DNA of 64,000 nucleotides, from positions 38,876,687 to 38,940,686 of the forward strand of contig NC_054746.1 in assembly GCF_018143015.1 (NCBI RefSeq), given 5' to 3'. Below are positions 56,901 to 64,000 of the stretch, one piece after another. The notes under the pieces were generated by a model. It did not search any database. It had not been told where the DNA came from and saw nothing but the letters and a program-made list of their open reading frames with translations. Positions within the stretch are counted from its first letter, which is position 1. The number at the start of each line of letters is the position of its first letter. Made by a program: the position numbers and the translations under genes. Source of the stretch: Lytechinus variegatus (lineage: Eukaryota; Echinodermata; Echinoidea; Temnopleuroida; Toxopneustidae).

Positions 56901-58932
56901 TCGACTTGGCATCGAACCAGGGTTACCTCCTCATTATATGAGACCACGTACCGCTCGACCAACTGACCTATTGCACCTCCTTAGAGTTACTGTAGGCGCA
57001 AGGCAAGCAATCATCTTTTTCAAATTAACCTTGAGCTTCATATTGATTTCAGCTAAAACATAATTATCAAAGCTCTCTGCAATTTTAATGTATGAATGCT
57101 ATATAAATGGGGAAGATTCAAAGGAATAAAAATGTGGGTTTTTTTTTAAGAGGACAAATTTTTCCTTCTAGGACTAGTAGCATGATAACAGGACAAAATA
57201 AATAGAGAAAGAGGGGGCGCTGGAGAGAGATTTGCGATTGCGAGTTCCAATAATATATATATATATATATATTTAATGTGTTTTTGCCGAAATAAATTCA
57301 AATGCATTTTAACATCGTTCAAAAACACATTAGTCTTGGAAATACAAGAGAACCTGATGCGAATGAAAGAAAGGTGGATTGGAAATAAAAAAAAAAAAAC
57401 ACCGAAACTGAAAGCGGGAAATGGAAATAGCTTCCAAATGCCACCAAAAAATAATCTTCCGGAATGGATGTCTGTTAGAATACAAACTGTTTCTTATGGA
57501 AATCCACCATAAGTCAGACTAAGTCTTACCTGCAAGAGAAAGATAGGGAGAGAGAAAGAGAGAGATGGGGCGGGGGCGAGAAGGAGAGAGAGAAGGAACC
57601 ATTATAAAATGAAGGATGGGATTATGGGAGTAGTGGAAATGAATAATACGACCATGGACATGATGGAGTTTTGAAGATCTAGAGTGTTGTTCGTTTATTA
57701 TCAACTGCTTGAAAAACGTTTGATAGGTTTTAATTAATATTTTAGTCGATTTATTTCTATAAAGTTTCTAATCACAAATTCTTCTTTAATTTAATTCTTG
57801 GACTGATTGAAATTAAACCAAATTTAAGATTTCAAAGTGGTTTATCCAGACCTCGCCATACATTTAAGAAATGCATTGTAAGAAGAAAACAAAGATGGAT
57901 CGCAAGCTGTATCCATTCAAACATTTGAATTTATGATGGACTCAGGTTACTCTCAAATTACGTGATCCACACTAAAATAAATGATTATATTTGATATATC
58001 TCTAGAATATTCGTATTGTTTTATAGTAATCATCAAGGTTTATATACAATGATTATTCAATTTTCTGATATGTTACTCTCATTCAATGATAAAGTTGCAA
58101 ATAAGATTTTTTTAAGGCATGAAAATTATTTATTTCTCTAACTATACTTTCTGTCAGCCTTTTTTTATGTTGAATTCAATTCCACTATACCTATTAATGA
58201 TAGATAAAGAGTACTATATTCTTGGTAGTTTTTTATTTCATTTTTATGTTTGACGGGTAGCGGATAGTTCAGTCAGGTACAATCACTAAGGGTAAAAGAG
58301 TCCTAATTTCATTTCATTTATGTGTAAGTCGAATTTCCATTGTACTTTTTTGTTTATTTTATTGCCATCGATGCTACGCCACTTGTTATCGTCATTATTT
58401 TGTTAATAATTGTTTTTTTTTCTGCACTGTAATTTTATTTAAATGCAGTGCTTTATAAAAGAAATGTTTCATCTTTGTAGATACCAAACAATTACATTTT
58501 AGGCACCATTTTAATAAGAAAAACATATTGATAATGTATATCCAGATGATCGCAAGGATGAATTAAAAAACAAGCCCGAAAATAATTAGTTTCATTACAT
58601 ATATAATTTTTATTTTTGCCATGAAATCAATGTTCAAATCAAATACACACTATAAAACCAGTCAGAGATTTATCTTTTACAGGGATTTAATTGTTGACAA
58701 TTCGTCCTATAAGCTCCCCTTTTCCTTTAAAATGCCCTTCACGGTATGTTTTACAGTATGCAGTCGATATGATGATATCGCTTTTAGAATTATATTCCTG
58801 AAGTTTGAATTTATTTTATTCCTTCTATAGGCGATCGATAATCTTCTTACACTCTTGAGGCAAGCTAACATCACCATCATCACATCAGAAAGCTTCTCAG
58901 AAAACCCACGGAATCAAGTAGAAAATCTCAAG
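37034..58932 (+). CDS. GABA-B-type metabotropic receptor, 5' part (signal peptide and first ligand-binding lobe); continues past the window
   Basis: Phase-0 exons are 37034-37450, 51145-51282, 53400-53570 or 53977-54147, and 58831-58932. The ATG at 37034 opens a signal peptide (to about residue 31), then a Ser/Thr-rich linker, then the periplasmic-binding-protein lobe (IPIYLGGFFTLGGNWDGSG, LPVVEMALEHINNRPDLL). Exon 2 holds CDAGLGTKILFDQ and GPACSTATQAVAGTAHYWNL; exon 3 SYTASSPALSN or SYASASSILSN, FYRTYMP, NPAR and YGWTRVAT; exon 4 ITSESFSENP...VENLK. These align without gaps to GABA-B subunits around the CSS...WNL...SYGSSSPALSN region. The Ser after Cys (human GABA-B1 Ser246 by memory) is kept, as in GABA-binding subunits, whereas GABA-B2 has Pro there. 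It should be a class C GPCR at the plasma membrane; the second lobe and seven-helix part lie outside the window. Confidence 0.85.
37841..37953. mobile_element. Fold-back element, ~55-bp arms with almost no loop
   Basis: 'gaggacgcaatgatgatgac', 'tttttaaaatcctgtcatat' and 'acttcttca' are mirrored by 'tgaagaagtatatgatagg', 'attttaaaaagtcatcattg' and 'tgtcctca'. Located in receptor intron 1. Confidence 0.9.
37954..39289. other. Receptor intron 1, no gene
   Basis: Contains a C11(AC)n tract at 38329-38356 and CA/CCC-rich sequence at 38930-39190. Nothing else recognised. Confidence 0.4.
39290..40806. mobile_element. TIR element 'gcagccaaaag', copy 1, host to a nested transposon
   Basis: Left GTCAGCCAAAAGTACC with 'aaaattaacaatctcaaa' and right 'tttgagattgttacttttggc' ending GGCTGCCC are inverted ends. 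The interior repeats 'atttctgaga'. Subtracting the nested element leaves about 656 bp, close to copy 2 at 46407-47007. Confidence 0.75.
39733..40593. mobile_element. 861-bp TA-target (Tc1/mariner-like) element nested in the preceding repeat
   Basis: Ends GGGGAAGGCGGGGTAAGTTG and CAACTTACCCCGCCTTCCCC are inverted and flanked by TA on both sides. Copy 2 of the host repeat (46.6 kb, reversed) has the unoccupied site 'gacttatgtactattcgtcc', which proves the insertion point and TA duplication. 'ggggcaagttgagcc' recurs inside. No transposase recognised. Confidence 0.9.
40807..44245. other. Receptor intron 1, AT-rich, one repeat tail
   Basis: 'tttgtaaagcgccatataagc' plus (ATT)n at 41815-41870 is a SINE/LINE tail. 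A T/C-rich tract with CT repeats lies at 41237-41262. No ORF with recognisable domains. Confidence 0.45.
44246..44430. mobile_element. 185-bp MITE with ~48-bp inverted ends
   Basis: Left CAGATATTGACTGATGGG with 'ttggaccacc' and reversed right CAGATATTGACTAATGGGG with 'ttggaccgcc'. The centre has 'gggaaaata' and 'tattttccc'. Confidence 0.85.
44739..44785. mobile_element. Terminus of a G-rich hAT-type element
   Basis: CAGGGGCGTCGATCCATTTT and a G12 run match, in reverse, the nested terminus at 33110-33162. The opposite end was not located, so only the terminus is called. Confidence 0.55.
45172..45665. mobile_element. Inverted pair of Penelope-type terminal motifs
   Basis: Arms 45172-45226 and 45605-45665 are inverted copies ('aagacgaaagct', 'aagaatgg', 'gcgtcatcttttgag', 'gacctc'). 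The first, read on the minus strand, has CTGACGA, AGTC...GAC and GAAAGC, as at 1888-1918. Probably the remnant of an element with inverted terminal repeats. A (TGAATAAA)n-like stretch lies between them. Confidence 0.5.
45740..45985. repeat. Satellite monomers, 'gcgagctgaaaatttt' family
   Basis: Two or three monomers of the ~105-bp unit that forms the array at 25560-26530. Confidence 0.65.
46407..47007. mobile_element. TIR element 'gcagccaaaag', copy 2, carrying the unoccupied target
   Basis: GGGCAGCCAAAAAGACCAAA starts it; 'tttgagattgttaattttt' closes it, the outer right end being lost. Inverted relative to copy 1. Interior 'agaaataaa' repeats. Confidence 0.75.
47008..47440. repeat. Tandem duplication, ~210-220 bp unit
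   Basis: 'tttcggcgcat', 'ttactgtttcaagccaactc', 'gcacatggaccccatattt' and 'gatgaaaatgacatgga' variants occur from 47015 and again from 47239. A third partial copy is at 47735-47825. Confidence 0.8.
47441..50784. other. Receptor intron 1, no gene
   Basis: AT-rich. A 27-bp direct duplication of 'cggctgtcattgctcatgta' lies at 49207-49256. Nothing else recognised. Confidence 0.45.
50785..50855 (+). mobile_element. tRNA-derived SINE head
   Basis: 'tggtccagcgtgccgcgcc' and box B-like 'gggttcgattacc', without an acceptor stem. Confidence 0.45.
51283..52920. other. Receptor intron 2, no gene
   Basis: AT-rich non-coding. No repeat family recognised. Confidence 0.45.
52921..53086. mobile_element. 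Palindromic MITE upstream of receptor exon 3A
   Basis: 'ggccaaataatgaac' and 'atggatataccgca' on the left are mirrored by 'tgcggtatatccat' and 'gttcattatctgggtcc' on the right. Confidence 0.75.
53178..53231. promoter_or_regulatory. 36-bp perfect palindrome with CRE core, plus a second CRE
   Basis: 53178-53213 is a perfect palindrome centred on TGACGTCA (53192-53199), with 'ctgcactc' arms. TGACGTCA recurs at 53224-53231, followed by the same 'gagtgca' word. It lies in the intron, 170-220 nt before exon 3A. It may be an ATF/CREB site or merely a hairpin. Confidence 0.5.
53400..53570 (+). other. Receptor alternative exon 3A
   Basis: 171 nt, phase 0 at both ends, between 'ttgttttag' and 'gtaagatgg'. 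Encodes 57 residues starting MSYTASSPALSN and ending NHEIFSL. Matches the GABA-B segment SYGSSSPALSN...NPTR...WGWKKIAT. It keeps Ser where human GABA-B1 has Ser269 (numbering from memory). Confidence 0.85.
53977..54147 (+). other. Receptor alternative exon 3B
   Basis: 171 nt, phase 0, between 'attctttag' and 'gtaagatat', 406 nt after exon 3A. 39 of 57 residues match 3A. Most substantial changes cluster in the first 18 residues (SYASASSILSNRNKFPLF), where the residue matching Ser269 is Ala. An open frame and good splice sites argue that it is used. Confidence 0.85.
54148..55174. other. Receptor intron, no gene
   Basis: AT-rich, nothing recognised. Confidence 0.45.
55175..55785. mobile_element. 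611-bp piggyBac-like MITE with TTAA target
   Basis: TTAA (55171-55174) precedes AGGACAAGTCCACCCCAACA and TTAA (55786-55789) follows the mirrored 'ggggtagacttgacct'. Imperfect inverted arms extend over 100 bp, including 'taagaaagttatgac' and 'tttcatcgaaaccgg'. I know this end sequence as common in echinoderm-type genomes. Confidence 0.85.
55790..58830. other. Receptor intron, no gene
   Basis: AT-rich with (TA)n at 57250-57271 and GA-rich tracts at 57535-57597. A minus-strand tRNA-like SINE head lies at 56893-56990. Open frames here have no family features. Confidence 0.45.
56893..56990 (-). mobile_element. tRNA-derived SINE head
   Basis: On the minus strand 'taggtcagttggtcgagcgg' (box A-like) and 'ctggttcgatgcc' (box B-like) flank a CAT-containing anticodon-type arm. 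The acceptor stem does not pair. Confidence 0.5.
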
Positions 58933-59393
58933 GTAAATATTAATCTCTCTCTCCCACACAATTTTTTCCTTTCCTATTTTTCCCTTATCATTTTTTAACA
59001 CTTCCGTGGTTTCGTCCATTTTCTGTCTCCAAACCAACTGCTTTTAATATGTCCTTTCATATTTCAATCTAACAAATCTATCAGTATCACTCGATAAATT
59101 TTGTATGCGTTTGAATATAGGCCTACGAAAAGCTATCATTGACTTTTCAAACATAGCGATAAACGTCAAATGTCAAAGAGAATTTGACATACCTTCATGA
59201 AAGATGGCCTCATTCGACCCTGTATGAAAAAATGATTTTGTCTTCAATTCAACATGTTTAAGTTATTGCATTGTGGTTTGAGGCAATACTTATGAACCTT
59301 ATACCTATTATCATGTTCATCTTTCCTCAAAAAGGAGCAATCAGAATATAAACTCATTCAAACTATTTGGCCCAATCTCATCTTTATTTTCAG
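58933..59393. other. Receptor intron after exon 4, no gene
   Basis: AT-rich, ends in a good acceptor, 'tctttattttcag'. Confidence 0.45.
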
Positions 59394-59470
59394 CTGATAC
59401 AGCAAGACCCTCCTTTCAACAACATCATCTTTATAGATAGTTTACCCAATCATTCAGAGCGCAAACTACA
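59394..59470 (+). other. Candidate next receptor exon, apparently damaged
   Basis: After a strong acceptor the phase-0 frame reads LIQQDPPFNNIIFIDSLPNH. It begins exactly where GABA-B genes usually start their next exon (after VENLK) and has a beta-strand-like NIIF where GABA-B has RIIVG. Similarity is weak. No donor follows; the frame runs into a SINE that is itself interrupted by a DNA element. It may be a broken exon, an exon end I cannot place, or chance. Confidence 0.3.
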
Positions 59471-59899
59471 AAAAAGAGGGTCGCGCGTTGAAATCCTTTG
59501 TAGCCATGGCGTCTTTTCTTCAGCAAGGTTTCCACTTTGGCGAGTTGGAGTTGCGAGTCATACGCGAGCTGCGCGAGCTCTAACTCGCCTTAGCTCGCAC
59601 AAGCTCGCGTGAAATTTACATTTTTTCCTGGAATTTGCTTCAGTGACAAATGACTCAACATCGAGTTCACTACGCTCGCTGTACGAGTGAACCGAGCGCG
59701 AAACGAGTCAGGCCGAGCTTAGTATGAGTTGCGGTGACCTTTATACGACTTAAAGCGAGCTATGAACGAGTTATCAAGATTTTGTTACGAGTGATAAGAG
59801 TTTCATACGACCAAGGGACGAGATATGCACATTTTTGGCACTCAAAGATGGATGCCGGCGGCGGTGGCGTCAACACCAAATCTTAACCGAAGGTTAATT

Positions 59900-60880
59900 A
59901 AGTTTTTGAAATTAAATGGCATCATAACTTAGAAAGTATATGGACCTAGTTCATAAAACTTGAACATAAGGTTTATCAAGCATTACTGAACATCCTTATT
60001 GAGTTTCAGGTCACAAGACCAAGGTCAGAGGTCATTTGTGGTCAATGAACTTAGACCATGTTTAGGGAATCAACATCAAAATCTTAACCTACGGTTCAGT
60101 TTTTGAAATGTCATCATAACTTAGAAAGTATATGAACCTAGTTCATGAAACGTGGACATAAGGTTATTAAAGAATATAAAAATCCTGCTTGAGTTTCAAG
60201 TCACATGACTAAGGTCAAAGGTCAATTAGGGTCAATGGACTTTGGCTAATTGGGGTATTTGTTAAATTAACATTATAACTTTGAAAGTTTATGAATCCGA
60301 TTCATGAAACTAGAACATAAGAGTAATCAGGTATCACTAAACATCCTGTGCGAATTTAAGGTCACATGTCCAAGGTTAAAGGTCAATGAACTTTAGTGAT
60401 GTTCGGGAGATCTGTTGAATTACCATCATAACTTAAAAAGTTTATAGATCTGATTCATAAAACTTGGATATAAGAGTAATCAAGTATTACTGAACATCCT
60501 GTGAGAGTTTCAGGTCACACGACGAAGGTCAAAGGTCATTTAAGGTCAACGAACTTTGGTCATGTTGGGGGTATTTGTGGAATTACCATCATAACTTTAA
60601 AAGCTTATGGATATGATTCATCAACTTGGATATTAGAGTAGTCAAGTATCACCGAACATTTCATGCCAGTTTCAGGTCACATGACCAAAGTCAAAGGTCA
60701 TTTAAGGTTATTGAACTTTGGCCATTTGGAGATTAATACTATATTGCTGTCATAACTTTCAAAGTTTAGATACAGTTTATAAAATGTGGATATAGAGTAA
60801 TCAAGTATCACTGACAACTGAAGTCTTAGGTCACATGATCAAGGTCAAATGTCATTTATTGTCAATAAACGTAGTATTGT
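59900..60880. repeat. Tandem ~160-bp repeat with AGGTCA direct repeats
   Basis: Six units, each with 'ggtcacatgaccaaggtcaa' variants. AGGTCA-n-AGGTCA (DR1) is exact at 60022-60034, 60212-60224 and 60536-60548, and one mismatch off at 60373, 60688 and 60842. 'ataacttagaaagtatatg' and 'gaacatcctg' mark the rest of the unit. Confidence 0.9.
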
Positions 60881-61269
60881 ATCATTGTATGAATTGTGTT
60901 TTTGTGAATAATTATTTTATAGTAGTTTTCAAAGTCAGCGCTGCTACTGTATTTGATAGCGCGATGCAGGTTAGACTGCCAGAGGCGCTCCACTTGGACC
61001 TTGTCTAGTTTGATGTCTTGTTCTTTTACCTTGGCTCTGCTCGTCATTGAACTTTTCTTCCGTTTCAGTTGTCTCTTCCTGCACTTATTCTACCCTTGGA
61101 TCTTTTGGATCGAGGCATATTTCTCTTCTTATTTGTTTAAAGTTGTAATAATGCAGTGACAACAGCCTTTTTAAAAGTAAGTGTACACTGCGTGGGTCAG
61201 TTAAAATGTTCACTTTAAAATAAACTCATCGGTTTTAATAAATATCAATTGTTATTAATATCAATGATT

Positions 61270-62260
61270 AGATCATCTAATTTTCTTTAAAATGATACTC
61301 TACATGATATGATTATGGTTCACATGGAGGTGCAGTGCCTTGAAATGTGGGGCAAGGTCAAAATTCAAAATTAAGTTGCAAAGTGACACAATAATGAAAG
61401 TCACTGTTCCTTTTTTCCGTGGTGATGAGTGGGTTTTTTAAGCGGTTTCTTTTGAATTTGATCAGTAATCCCGCCTCGGTTTAAGTAAATATCAATGTTA
61501 AATTAATATCAACGAATAGTTCATTTAATTTTCTTTAAAATGATACTTTCCATGATGTGATTTTGGCTCACATGGAGGTGCAGTGCCTTGAAATGTGGGG
61601 CAAGGTCAAAATTCAAAATTTGCAAAATAACATAATATTGAAAGTCACTGTTCTTTTCATCCATGATGATGAGCGAGATTCTCAGCAATTGTTTTCATGC
61701 ACCTTAACATCAACATTCAAATGGAATCAAACATACCTCTGCACAAGCAAACACACAACAAACAAACATAAACCACAAGAAAACATTATGAAATGAAAAA
61801 TCAGGGCCAATGGACTTTCATCTGTATTGACACAGACAAAAGAATCATGTTCTGTATTGACCCTCCATATTATTTCTGCTCGTTTTGCAGCTTTTTACTT
61901 CAGACCTCATCCAACACTTTTCAATTTTGCTCTCTTTTTTATGGCATGATCATAACAAGCATGGGATCATTTTAAAGGGAATCAAAAGATCTTTTGAAAG
62001 ATATCAAATTTGCATTGTGTAAAATTTGGAGTCGGGAGAAATTAATGGCCAAACTCAGATTTCAACTTTTTTGCTCGTTTTGCAGCTTTTCAATTCAAAC
62101 TTCATCCAACACTTTTGAATCCTGCTCTTTTCGCGATGACATGATCATAACAAGCATGGTATCATTGTAAAGAAAATCAAATGACCTTTTAAATGATGTC
62201 AAATATGCAATGTGTAGATTTTGGAGTTTGGAGAAATAATGGCCAAACTTTTTTTTTTGA
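61270..62260. repeat. Two further tandem duplications inside the 3.3-kb element
   Basis: 'cacatggaggtgcagtgcct' with 'ggggcaaggtcaaaattc' occurs at 61322 and 61570. 'tgctcgttttgcagctttt' with 'atgatcataacaagcatgg' occurs at 61880 and 62072. Copies are 80-90% alike by eye. Confidence 0.85.
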
Positions 62261-63005
62261 GGGGTTTATATGTGGGGAAAATGTAGATCACTGGACATTT
62301 ATCATTCAGCCGGCATGCCTCTGAGCCCTTGCCACGCACTCGGAATAAACTCATACGAAACTCGCTGTAACTCGGGGTGCTCGATCTAAAGTCGCGCTAA
62401 TCTCGTGGGCACCTCCACTTGACTCGTAAAACGATCGCAATGCTCGTATCTCGCTCTTGAAAACTCGGAACGCACTCGCGTATACTCAGATGTGGCGAGT
62501 TATTACGAGTTGTTGTGAGTTTATCTCGAGCTTCTTACGAGTTATTACGAGTACTGCGAGTATACAACGAGTTTAGGTGAGTTCAGCACGAGTTACAGCG
62601 AGTTAGCAAAATTTTTGAACATGTTCAAAAATTTTGAAACTGCTCACGACTTCAAGGAGAGTTGTCCCGAGCTTGAACGAGCTCCGCCGAGTCATGCCGA
62701 GTTGTCGCGAGTTATCCCGAGTTTCATGGTGAGCTTTATGCGAGTTATCGCGAGTGCCTCATTTTGGCAACTCGCTATAACTCGCCATAACTCGCGATGT
62801 TAACTCGCCAAAGTGGAAACCTCGATGATCCGCATTGTGCTGCTCACAACCCAGGTGAGGTAAATGGGTATACCTCGCAGGAATTAATACTTGAAATGCT
62901 TGTTCGCTGTAAGGCCACCAGGCTAAAGCCGGGGTAATATTATCCGAGTCGTTTGGAAGGGAGTAGAGACGTTCTACCATAATGTGATATGCGCTATGCA
63001 AGAAC

Positions 63006-63370
63006 TGTTTAATTATTAAAGACTACTAAGTAATAGCCAATTTTTATATAGCGCTATTCCCAGAATCGCTCAAAGCGCTTTACAGCATATTATTACCCCA
63101 GTCATTGGATTCATTTCAATCCCGCACGAAAAGTGCTTAATTTCCACACCCTGGGGAGCATTCCTTGCATTGATAGCAGCCTCATTATGGCGCTGGCAAA
63201 TTCAAACATACAATATCTTTCGCATCCTACCGGGTACCCATTTAGCATCTGGGTCGAGAGTGGCAAAGTGTGGATTAACGCCTTGCCAAAGGACGCTAGA
63301 CCGTGGTGGGATTCGAACACCCTCTGTTTACAAGGTGAGAGTCAAAACCACTACATCCCCGCTCTTCTAT
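63006..63370 (-). mobile_element. tRNA-derived SINE, near full length
   Basis: On the minus strand the head has 'gatgtagtggttttgac' and box B 'gtgttcgaatcccacc', the body 'ccactttg', 'gacccagatgctaaatgg' and 'gtacccggtagg', and the tail 'taaagcgctttgagcg' and 'aatagcgctatataaa'. It sits tail-to-tail with the preceding SINE. Confidence 0.75.
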
Positions 63371-63484
63371 ATAAGTACGAATATACCCTCTCCCAAACCC
63401 TCCTACTTTGCTCCTATCAACACACAGCGAAATATAACCTTCTACATTCGGTAAAAGAGTATCGCCCCACCCACACCCTCATAC

Positions 63485-63999
63485 AAATCCCCGGGGGGGG
63501 GGGCCACTTACATTGACGAGTGGATACCATGCGCGACCAAAAAACACGTAAAAAGGATGTCTTTTTCACGATAGGGCACGTTACGTACGTAACGTGATAA
63601 GGGTGTCCAAAACACAAAAATAATGAAAAAAGGTATCTATTTCGCTAGGAAAATTACGTTTTTAGGGTCGAATATGCTGGGATGATAAAACAAAATTACA
63701 ATGTTTTATAAAGGATGCCCTTTTTGCCCCAAAACTTCGTGTTTAGGGTCCGATTTGCGCGAGGTGTAGAAGGTGGGGTCGTACTAAACCAAATAAGGTA
63801 AAGCCGCGACGACCGGAGGACCCGTAACAACAAAAAATTCCTGTACTTGTTTAGGGGTTCATTTCAGGGAATATTTGCCAAGAGTATCGTTTTGTTTCCC
63901 ATACTTGTTAAGGGTAGGGTTTCACACGCCAATACTTGTTAAGGGGTGCATTTTCAGAAAATGGAAATTACGTGTTTAGGGTGCTTTTCGAGACCCCAT
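63485..63999. repeat. G-rich transposon start and degenerate short tandem repeat, running off the window
   Basis: A G11 run with 'ccacttacattgacgagtgg' is followed by repeated 'acttgttaagggt', 'cgtgtttagggt' and 'cgatttgcg' words, in the style of the array within 3777-4599. Confidence 0.55.
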
Positions 64000-64000
64000 G

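Larger units (their letters stand above)
59526..62822. mobile_element. 3297-bp DNA element with 'aggtttccactttggcgagtt' ends
   Basis: The 21-bp left end AGGTTTCCACTTTGGCGAGT(T) is exactly inverted at the right end, AACTCGCCAAAGTGGAAACC(T). Both subterminal regions (to about 59830 and from about 62330) are packed with 'cgagtt' and 'aactcg' words. The middle is tandem repeats. No transposase recognised and no clear target duplication. Confidence 0.8.
59440..63005 (+). mobile_element. tRNA-derived SINE split by a 3.3-kb DNA element
   Basis: The left part (about 59440-59525: 'gagggtcgcgcgttgaaatcc', 'gccatggcgtcttttcttca') and right part (62823-63005: 'gatccgcattgtgctgctca', 'aacccaggtgaggtaaatgg', 'gcgctatgcaagaactg') together follow the order of SINE bodies I know from such genomes, ending in an AT tail. 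Confidence 0.5.

Noticed and set aside
56893-56990. tRNA-Met-like gene on the minus strand
   Set aside because: Box A, box B and a CAT arm are present but the acceptor stem does not pair; a SINE head is more likely. The same applies to 13975-14050, 18075-18140 and 50785-50855.
59460-59525. RGSRVEILCSHGVF, at first read as a guanylyl cyclase-type receptor exon
   Set aside because: The underlying DNA matches a SINE body ('gttgaaatcc', 'gccatggcgtc', 'cttca'), so the peptide is not host coding.
60862-61159. Overlapping open frames of 61 and 68 codons on both strands
   Set aside because: Located between tandem repeats of a DNA element; no domain, no splice context.
63133-63516. 127-codon open frame near the right edge
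   Set aside because: Lies within a minus-strand SINE and a G-rich repeat; composition and context are repeat-derived.

Overview
This is a eukaryotic, AT-rich, intron-bearing and very transposon-rich window. Dispersed short elements with long terminal inverted repeats, tRNA-derived SINEs, Penelope-like and LINE remnants, and satellites built on phrases such as 'gcgaagcgcgagctgaaaa' and 'ggggcaagttgagcc' suggest a marine deuterostome, most likely an echinoderm of sea-urchin type. That is inference from remembered repeat and gene families, not a species call.

Host genes. (1) Three genes (about 2.1-3.7 kb plus strand, 9.7-13.4 kb minus, 19.6-31.1 kb plus) encode secreted or membrane-tethered sphingomyelinase C-like phosphodiesterases of the DNase I-like fold. 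They share one plan: a 76-nt signal-peptide exon (seen for genes 2 and 3), a 42-51-nt mini-exon, and one large exon holding the whole catalytic domain, all joined by phase-1 introns. Copies 2 and 3 are head-to-head, with an orphan inverted copy of the gene 3 signal exon between them. The first exon of copy 1 lies outside the window or was not found. (2) From 37.0 kb to past 58.9 kb runs the 5' part of a GABA-B-type metabotropic receptor: signal peptide, Ser/Thr-rich linker and the first lobe of the ligand-binding domain. It carries a tandem pair of 171-nt exons (53400-53570 and 53977-54147) that look like mutually exclusive alternatives in the ligand-binding lobe.

Layout. 0-2 kb: 3' part of a Penelope-like retroelement. 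2-3.7 kb: SMase 1. 3.8-4.6 kb: hAT-like element. 5-9.7 kb: intergenic with a ~160-bp satellite. 9.7-13.4 kb: SMase 2. 13.4-19.6 kb: SINE, LINE and MITE debris, the orphan exon and the probable SMase 3 promoter. 19.6-31.1 kb: SMase 3, its 8.1-kb first intron filled by a TIR element, a LINE, a 2.65-kb DNA transposon with perfect 56-bp TIRs, MITEs and satellites. 31-37 kb: intergenic with a hAT-like element and MITEs. 37-59 kb: GABA-B-like receptor with a 13.7-kb first intron holding a nested transposon pair. 59.4-64 kb: a possible damaged receptor exon, a 3.3-kb element with an array of AGGTCA direct repeats, and two SINEs.

The SMases and the receptor share no evident pathway. The strongest leads are the paired receptor exons, the inverted SMase cluster with its intron-free catalytic domains, and several transposons whose exact ends can be read from target-site duplications.
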